A stretch of DNA of 64,000 bases from Paenibacillus allorhizosphaerae. Lineage in GTDB: Bacteria; Bacillota; Bacilli; Paenibacillales; NBRC-103111. Within the stretch, counting starts at the first letter, position 1. Each line of letters opens with the position of its first letter. A model generated the notes under the pieces. That model had not been told where the DNA came from and did not search any database. It was given only the letters and a program-made list of their open reading frames with translations. Positions 60,864-64,000 of the stretch are shown piece after piece. Made by a program: the position numbers and the translations under genes. Location of the stretch: assembly GCF_910594985.1 (NCBI RefSeq), contig NZ_CAJVCE010000004.1:186001-250000 (forward strand), given 5' to 3'.

Positions 60864-60879
60864 TCCTTTTCCCTCCATA

Positions 60880-61108
60880 CTGCGAATTTGTCTGTTTCTA
60901 ATAAAACGCCTAACTTTGCTGTCTTATCGCTAAAGATAAAACAGCATAGCTAGACTTTTTATAAGATAAGGGCATCTAACCCCTCCTCACGCCACACCCT
61001 TGACAATCAATGTCTAAGGTTATCGCAACCCACAGCATGGCCGAGTGCCTACAGTGATAAAGGTGCAGTAGACTTTACCTTCGGTGGAACGAAACAAACC
61101 GCGTAAAA
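60880..61108 (-). ncRNA. Candidate structured leader RNA inside the exopolysaccharide operon
   Basis: About 230 bases without an ORF separate the kinase-like gene from galU, in an operon where most other gaps are absent or tiny. On the transcribed strand I can draw several hairpins: CTAC/GTAG enclosing about 15 bases, GGTT-GCGAT-AACC, GACA-TTGAT-TGTC, AAGGG/CCCTT, and a long GCTGTTTTATC / GATAAGACAGC (60918-60945). In Bacillus the EAR (epsC) antitermination RNA occupies the comparable place, after the Wzz and kinase genes. I cannot confirm the consensus by eye. Confidence 0.4.
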
Positions 61109-61744
61109 TTATATATTTTTAACCGTAACCTTGTTCAACAAAATGCCTACAAGCTGTGCAGCCGCATGAGTCAGCTCTTCCTTCAGCCTTTGCGCAGCCG
61201 CCGGTCTCACTTTACCGTATTCCATCACGAGAAGAACGCCGTCGCATTTTGCCGCCATGATCTTCGCATCGATAAACTTTTGCGCCGGAGGCGTGTCGAC
61301 GACGATGACGTCAAAGTGTTGTTTCAAATCTTGCATCAGCAAATCCATTTCAGCAGAAGCGAGCTGTTCGGGCGCATTCAGAGGAGAAGGTCCCGCCGGG
61401 ATGTACATAAGGCCCGGGTATGCCGAGTTTTTAACGATATCCCCATACGGAGCTTGCTTTGCCAAATATTTGCTTAATCCGACATGGTTCGAATCCCCGA
61501 ACGTGACGTGGGTGGAAGGATTGCGAAAATCCGCATCCAGAACGACAACCTTCTTGCCTGCTTTCGCATACGCCATGGCAAGATTGAGGCAACTCGTCGT
61601 CCGTCCTTCCCCCGCGTTTCCCGATAATACCGCCAAGCTTTGCATGCCGTTCTTTTTGATCGAGAAATCCAAATTCACTTTCAGTTCCGTGAAAGCTTCA
61701 TCCACTTTAGGGAGCAGTTCAAGACGATCCTTCAGCTTTGGCAT
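61109..61744 (-). CDS. Bacterial tyrosine-kinase-like P-loop ATPase (CapB/EpsB type), atypical
   Basis: 211 residues from the ATG at 61744 behind AGGTGA; a GTG at 61756 is also possible. The Walker A region is SGNAGEGRTTS (41-51), with Arg48 where the family has an invariant Lys; Walker A' VVVLDADFRNPS and Walker B DVIVVDTPP are normal. The C terminus ends LLNKVTVKNI without the usual tyrosine cluster. In the family the enzyme autophosphorylates and controls chain length with the Wzz partner encoded just upstream. The changes suggest altered or lost kinase activity. Confidence 0.88.
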   Translation of the reverse strand: MPKLKDRLELLPKVDEAFTELKVNLDFSIKKNGMQSLAVLSGNAGEGRTTSCLNLAMAYAKAGKKVVVLDADFRNPSTHVTFGDSNHVGLSKYLAKQAPYGDIVKNSAYPGLMYIPAGPSPLNAPEQLASAEMDLLMQDLKQHFDVIVVDTPPAQKFIDAKIMAAKCDGVLLVMEYGKVRPAAAQRLKEELTHAAAQLVGILLNKVTVKNI

Positions 61745-62480
61745 AATGCGGTTCACCTACCTGCTTTCTGGGAGATATAGGTTTGTACGTTGTCAATTGC
61801 TTCGCTTTTACCTTGGAGACAGTCGTCAGGACGTGCACGCCCATCAGCTTTTGAATATCTTCCTTCGTTTTGAGCGTGTCGTCCAAGTATTCAAGCAGGA
61901 ATGTTATTCCCGCTGCAAACAGCAATGAAACGGCGGCGCTAATCAAGATGTACTGATAAGACCGTTTATTGACCGGTGTCGGAGAATCGTCGGGGTTGGC
62001 CGAATGCAGTATGGTTACATTGTTCACTTTCATGATTTTCGGAATCTCGCTCTGGAATACCGAGGAGACGGCATTTACGATTTTCGCGGCTCTTTCATAC
62101 GAGTAGTCCAGCACGGATAGCGTCATGACCTGCGTATTATTGACCGACTGCACATTGACCAAGCTGCTGAGAAGCTCAGGCGTAAGCCCCAGTTCAGGAT
62201 ACCGTTGAGTGACTTTATCCATAATGGCTGGGGATTTGATAATTTCTTTATATGTATTAATCAACAAGATATTAACGCCCAATGCGGACAGATCCATCTG
62301 CTCCCGTCCCATCTGCTCGATCTCCACCGTCTTGTTGACGATGAACTTGGTCGATGCTTGATACAGAGGCGTGTAGTACGTGTAACTGTAGACCGCAGTC
62401 GTCAGCGTCGCGATGATTACGCACAGCACGATGAGCAAAAGCCTCTTCTTTAAGATCAAAAAATACTGTTTAAGCTCCAT
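61719..62480 (-). CDS. Wzz-type chain-length determinant / kinase modulator (CapA-like)
   Basis: 253 residues from the ATG at 62480, six bases after GGAGG; the frame extends to 62552 without a ribosome site. Membrane helix at about 14-34, extracellular Wzz domain (YYTPLYQASTKFIV ... VQSVNNTQVMTLSVLDYSYERAAKIVNAV), the PxxP-like NPDDSPTPVNK before the second helix at about 178-200, and a cytoplasmic tail. First gene of the operon; overlaps the kinase-like gene. It regulates polymer length and activates the kinase partner. Confidence 0.93.
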   Translation of the reverse strand: MELKQYFLILKKRLLLIVLCVIIATLTTAVYSYTYYTPLYQASTKFIVNKTVEIEQMGREQMDLSALGVNILLINTYKEIIKSPAIMDKVTQRYPELGLTPELLSSLVNVQSVNNTQVMTLSVLDYSYERAAKIVNAVSSVFQSEIPKIMKVNNVTILHSANPDDSPTPVNKRSYQYILISAAVSLLFAAGITFLLEYLDDTLKTKEDIQKLMGVHVLTTVSKVKAKQLTTYKPISPRKQVGEPHYAKAEGSS

Positions 62481-62535
62481 AATTAACCTCCAACGATTAG
62501 CTTCATACTGAACTGACGCCTTCCTCACCTTGTCA

Positions 62536-62550
62536 GATACATAACGTATC
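62536..62550. promoter_or_regulatory. Operator O2: GATAC-ATAAC-GTATC
   Basis: Perfect 5-5-5 palindrome just downstream of the inferred transcription start of the wzz operon, centred 35 bases from the spacer site. Confidence 0.8.
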
Positions 62551-62563
62551 ATCCACTTCCCTA

Positions 62564-62592
62564 ACTCTATGATACATTTTGTATCTTGTCAA
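62564..62592 (-). promoter_or_regulatory. SigA promoter of the exopolysaccharide operon
   Basis: Minus-strand TTGACA (62592-62587, perfect), 17-base spacer, TAGAGT (62569-62564, 4 of 6). The spacer is filled exactly by the palindrome at 62571-62585. Leader to the wzz ATG about 75-80 bases. Confidence 0.8.
62571..62585. promoter_or_regulatory. Operator O1: GATAC-ATTTT-GTATC
   Basis: Perfect 5-5-5 palindrome within the -35/-10 spacer of the wzz promoter; a protein bound here would exclude RNA polymerase. Confidence 0.85.
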
Positions 62593-62651
62593 TGGTTTTT
62601 GCTACTTTTTAGTACTTTTTATTCAATTATCGTCTAAAACGAATAACCTAC

Positions 62652-62680
62652 TAGACAACATAGCTGGGTTCGATTATAAT
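62652..62680 (+). promoter_or_regulatory. SigA promoter of peptide copy 1
   Basis: TAGACA (62652-62657, 5 of 6), 17-base spacer, TATAAT (62675-62680, perfect). Confidence 0.85.
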
Positions 62681-62689
62681 GATTCTCGT

Positions 62690-62704
62690 GATACACTTCG
62701 TATC
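62690..62704. promoter_or_regulatory. Operator O3: GATAC-ACTTC-GTATC
   Basis: Perfect 5-5-5 palindrome (extended to TGATAC...GTATCA) beginning at about +3 of the peptide transcript, two bases before the ribosome site region. Confidence 0.85.
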
Positions 62705-62720
62705 AAAAGGAGGTGAAACC

Positions 62721-62879
62721 ATGCAAAGAAAGCTCTATTCCAAGCCTGTTGTTTTGCACCACGATCTGATTACTTTCGAAACGTTGCTATCTTGTAAACC
62801 TCCTAACATGCCTGGGGTGAACCTGAACACGGGTGCAGCCATATGCCTGAAGCCGGACGGTACGTATTTCCCACGTTAA
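62721..62879 (+). CDS. 52-residue YSKP-leader peptide, copy 1
   Basis: The ATG at 62721 follows AAAAGGAGGTGA, one of the best ribosome sites in the window; a longer frame from 62679 starts inside the promoter and is rejected. The peptide starts MQRKLYSKPVVLHHDL, continues ITFETLLSCKPPN and ends CLKPDGTYFPR. It is soluble, with cysteines 25 and 42. It is a paralogue of 40965-41120. Y6-x-x-P9-x-x-L12 resembles the leader motif bound by RRE proteins in lasso-peptide clusters. If Thr37 is the penultimate leader residue, the core would run from Ala39 with Asp46 as residue 8; with Gly38 first, the ring would be nine. No modifying enzyme is in the window. Strong promoter, operator and terminator are present. 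Confidence 0.9.
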   Translation: MQRKLYSKPVVLHHDLITFETLLSCKPPNMPGVNLNTGAAICLKPDGTYFPR

Positions 62880-62892
62880 TTTTTCAAGCCGA

Positions 62893-62933
62893 GAAGAGAG
62901 CAGGACGAACAATCGCTCCTGTTCTCTTCTTTT
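62893..62933 (+). terminator. Terminator of peptide copy 1
   Basis: GAAGAGA-G-CAGGA / TCCTG-T-TCTCTTC stem (62893-62929) followed by TTTTCG, 13 bases after the stop. Confidence 0.85.
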
Positions 62934-62940
62934 CGTCCAA

Positions 62941-62971
62941 AAAAAAAGCCTCGAACGGTTATCCGAGACTT
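62941..62971 (-). terminator. Terminator of the ABC exporter gene
   Basis: AAGTCTCG / CGAGGCTT stem (62946-62971) with T8-9 on the minus strand. The stop codon of the exporter lies inside the loop side of the stem. Confidence 0.85.
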
Positions 62972-64000
62972 ACACTTGCTTGATCCAGCCGGCTGGCGGC
63001 AGATCGCTCCTGATTGTACTGAATGTGATACAGCCTTGCATATAATCCGTTCTTGCCGATCAACTCCGCATGCGTTCCTTGTTCGATGACACGTCCCTGA
63101 TCTACAACAGCAATAAGATCCGCGTTATGGATCGTAGATAAGCGGTGGGCAACCACAATCGTTGTCCGGTCTTTCATCAGCTTCTCCAGCGCCTCCTGTA
63201 CCTGATATTCGGTTTCGCTGTCCAACGCAGAGGTCGCCTCATCGAGAAGCAGGACAGGGGCATCCTTAAGGATGGCTCTGGCAATTGCAATTCTTTGCCG
63301 CTGCCCCCCGGACAACCGAACGCCTCTTTCGCCGATTTCCGTATGGTAGCCGCTTGGCAGCGACACAATAAATTCATGTGCATTCGCTTCTTTAGCCGCA
63401 CGAACCCATTGTTCCTCGCTGGAATCGGTTTTACCGCAAGCAATGTTGTCTCCGACGGTCCCGTCGAACAAATAGTTTTCTTGCGGGACGTATGCGGTGC
63501 AGCTTCGTAATTGCGCTCGCGACATATGGCTGACAGGCAGTCCGTCGAATAAAATTTCTCCCTCCTGCGGCTGATAAAAGCCCATCAGCAAATGAATCAA
63601 TGTGCTCTTTCCCGCTCCGCTCGGCCCGACCAAAGCAACGACTTTCCCCGCCGGAATCTTCAAATCGAAGCGCTCCAACGCATTCGTCTGCCCGTCATAG
63701 CTGAACCGAATCCCTTTGAGCTCGATCGAGCCTTTAACGCCGGACACCGGTTGGTAGGCGGGAAGCTCGCGGGTTTCCGGAACTTCGCTAAAAACCTCCT
63801 GCACTCGTTCGAGCGCTGCCACGGAACGCTGGAACGCCCCCCACATGCCGGCTAATCCGGTCAATGGATAGACGAGAAACTGTACCAAATTGACAAAGGC
63901 CAAAAGGTCTCCGACAGACATGGAGCCGTTCATCACGTAGTGAACGCCTACGCCTAGACAAACAAAGAACGACAAGGCCCCCGCCGAGCTTGCCCCCGCC
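62959..64000 (-). CDS. ABC exporter, fused membrane and ATPase domains (3' part)
   Basis: The frame runs to the window edge, so the 5' end is missing; 347 codons are present. The last membrane helices of an MsbA-type domain (ALSFFVCLGVGVHYVMNGSMSVGDLLAFVNL) are followed by the ATPase: Walker A GPSGAGKST, Q-loop YVPQENYLFDG, signature RLSGGQRQRIA, Walker B VLLLDEATS and the H-loop AHRLST. Such half-transporters export lipids, drugs or peptides; in lasso-peptide clusters this is the D gene. It is convergent with peptide copy 1, 80 bases away. Linkage to the peptide is inference. Confidence 0.93.
   Translation of the reverse strand, partial: AGASSAGALSFFVCLGVGVHYVMNGSMSVGDLLAFVNLVQFLVYPLTGLAGMWGAFQRSVAALERVQEVFSEVPETRELPAYQPVSGVKGSIELKGIRFSYDGQTNALERFDLKIPAGKVVALVGPSGAGKSTLIHLLMGFYQPQEGEILFDGLPVSHMSRAQLRSCTAYVPQENYLFDGTVGDNIACGKTDSSEEQWVRAAKEANAHEFIVSLPSGYHTEIGERGVRLSGGQRQRIAIARAILKDAPVLLLDEATSALDSETEYQVQEALEKLMKDRTTIVVAHRLSTIHNADLIAVVDQGRVIEQGTHAELIGKNGLYARLYHIQYNQERSAASRLDQASVSLG

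Noticed and set aside
60880..61108. Cyclic-di-GMP (GEMM) riboswitch in the galU leader
   Set aside because: The conserved GCAAACC-type core and tetraloop receptor of that class were not found by eye; an EAR-like RNA fits position better.
61109..61744. ParA/MinD-type partition ATPase for the kinase-like gene
   Set aside because: Position after Wzz and the Walker A' LDADFRNP motif are specific to the polysaccharide kinase family.
62679..62720. Peptide copy 1 starting at 62679
   Set aside because: That codon lies inside the -10 box and upstream of AAAAGGAGGTGA; the paralogue also starts at the downstream ATG.
62959..64000. Calling the ABC exporter a definite lasso-peptide transporter
   Set aside because: The sequence is generic for MsbA-type exporters and the neighbouring genes that would prove it lie outside the window.

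Overview
The window looks like chromosomal DNA of an endospore-forming Gram-positive bacterium, most probably a Paenibacillus or close relative. The reasons are the sporulation-associated set yhbH, spoVR and prkA, an AbrB-type regulator, an orphan PhoP-like response regulator, lipoprotein sugar-binding proteins with permeases, strong GGAGG ribosome binding sites with many GTG/TTG starts, SigA-type TATAAT boxes and CcpA-type cre sites. No rRNA, tRNA, CRISPR array, intact prophage or complete insertion sequence was seen.

Layout. 1-5.5 kb is a worn accessory zone: HU, a cold-shock protein, a lone tyrosine recombinase, a glycine/histidine-repeat ORF without a start codon, a truncated sensor kinase, an RQC-domain protein, an internally deleted Uma2 nuclease and short ORFs. 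5.7-27 kb is mostly housekeeping and sporulation: yhbH-spoVR, a regulator, a cre-controlled sugar-binding lipoprotein, an amidase / 7TM histidine kinase / response regulator operon, a MATE exporter, a DUF2334-FG-GAP protein, arsB, a LytTR-PAS kinase, prkA, glycerol-1-phosphate dehydrogenase, a DUF2161 protein and a polysaccharide deacetylase. 27-41 kb holds a thioredoxin-reductase-like flavoprotein, a sugar ABC transporter split by a yndM-like gene, a membrane coiled-coil/phosphodiester-glycosidase pair, abrB-like, trmL, a PhoP-like regulator behind a Pho-box-like repeat, serC, thpR, grpB-like, a binding-protein pseudogene and a metallophosphoesterase.

41.6-62.5 kb is one long minus-strand exopolysaccharide operon of Wzx/Wzy type. 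It runs wzz, tyrosine-kinase-like ATPase, a structured non-coding gap, galU, priming sugar transferase, ugd, wzy, HlyD-like lipoprotein, exported protein, wzx, three GT4 enzymes, acyltransferase, three more GT4 enzymes, manC and vanZ-like. Many of the genes overlap by a few bases. GalU, Ugd and ManC would supply UDP-glucose, UDP-glucuronate and GDP-mannose; the priming transferase and six GT4 enzymes build the repeat unit; Wzx, Wzy and Wzz flip, polymerise and set chain length.

The most striking observation is at the two ends of that operon. A 52-residue peptide gene lies divergently upstream of wzz (62721-62879). A paralogue of 51 residues, identical at 37 positions, lies 471 bp downstream of the last gene (40965-41120). 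Both start with a YSKP-x-V-L motif like the leaders of lasso-type RiPP precursors and share the block FETLLSCKPPN and an ending CL-x-PDGTY-x-PR. The operon promoter and the upstream peptide promoter carry three copies of the palindrome GATAC-N5-GTATC, one exactly filling the -35/-10 spacer of the wzz promoter and one on the peptide transcription start. One unidentified repressor probably controls both. An ABC exporter runs off the right edge next to the peptide. A peptide system linked to exopolysaccharide production is the best candidate here for something undescribed; its chemistry cannot be settled from this window.
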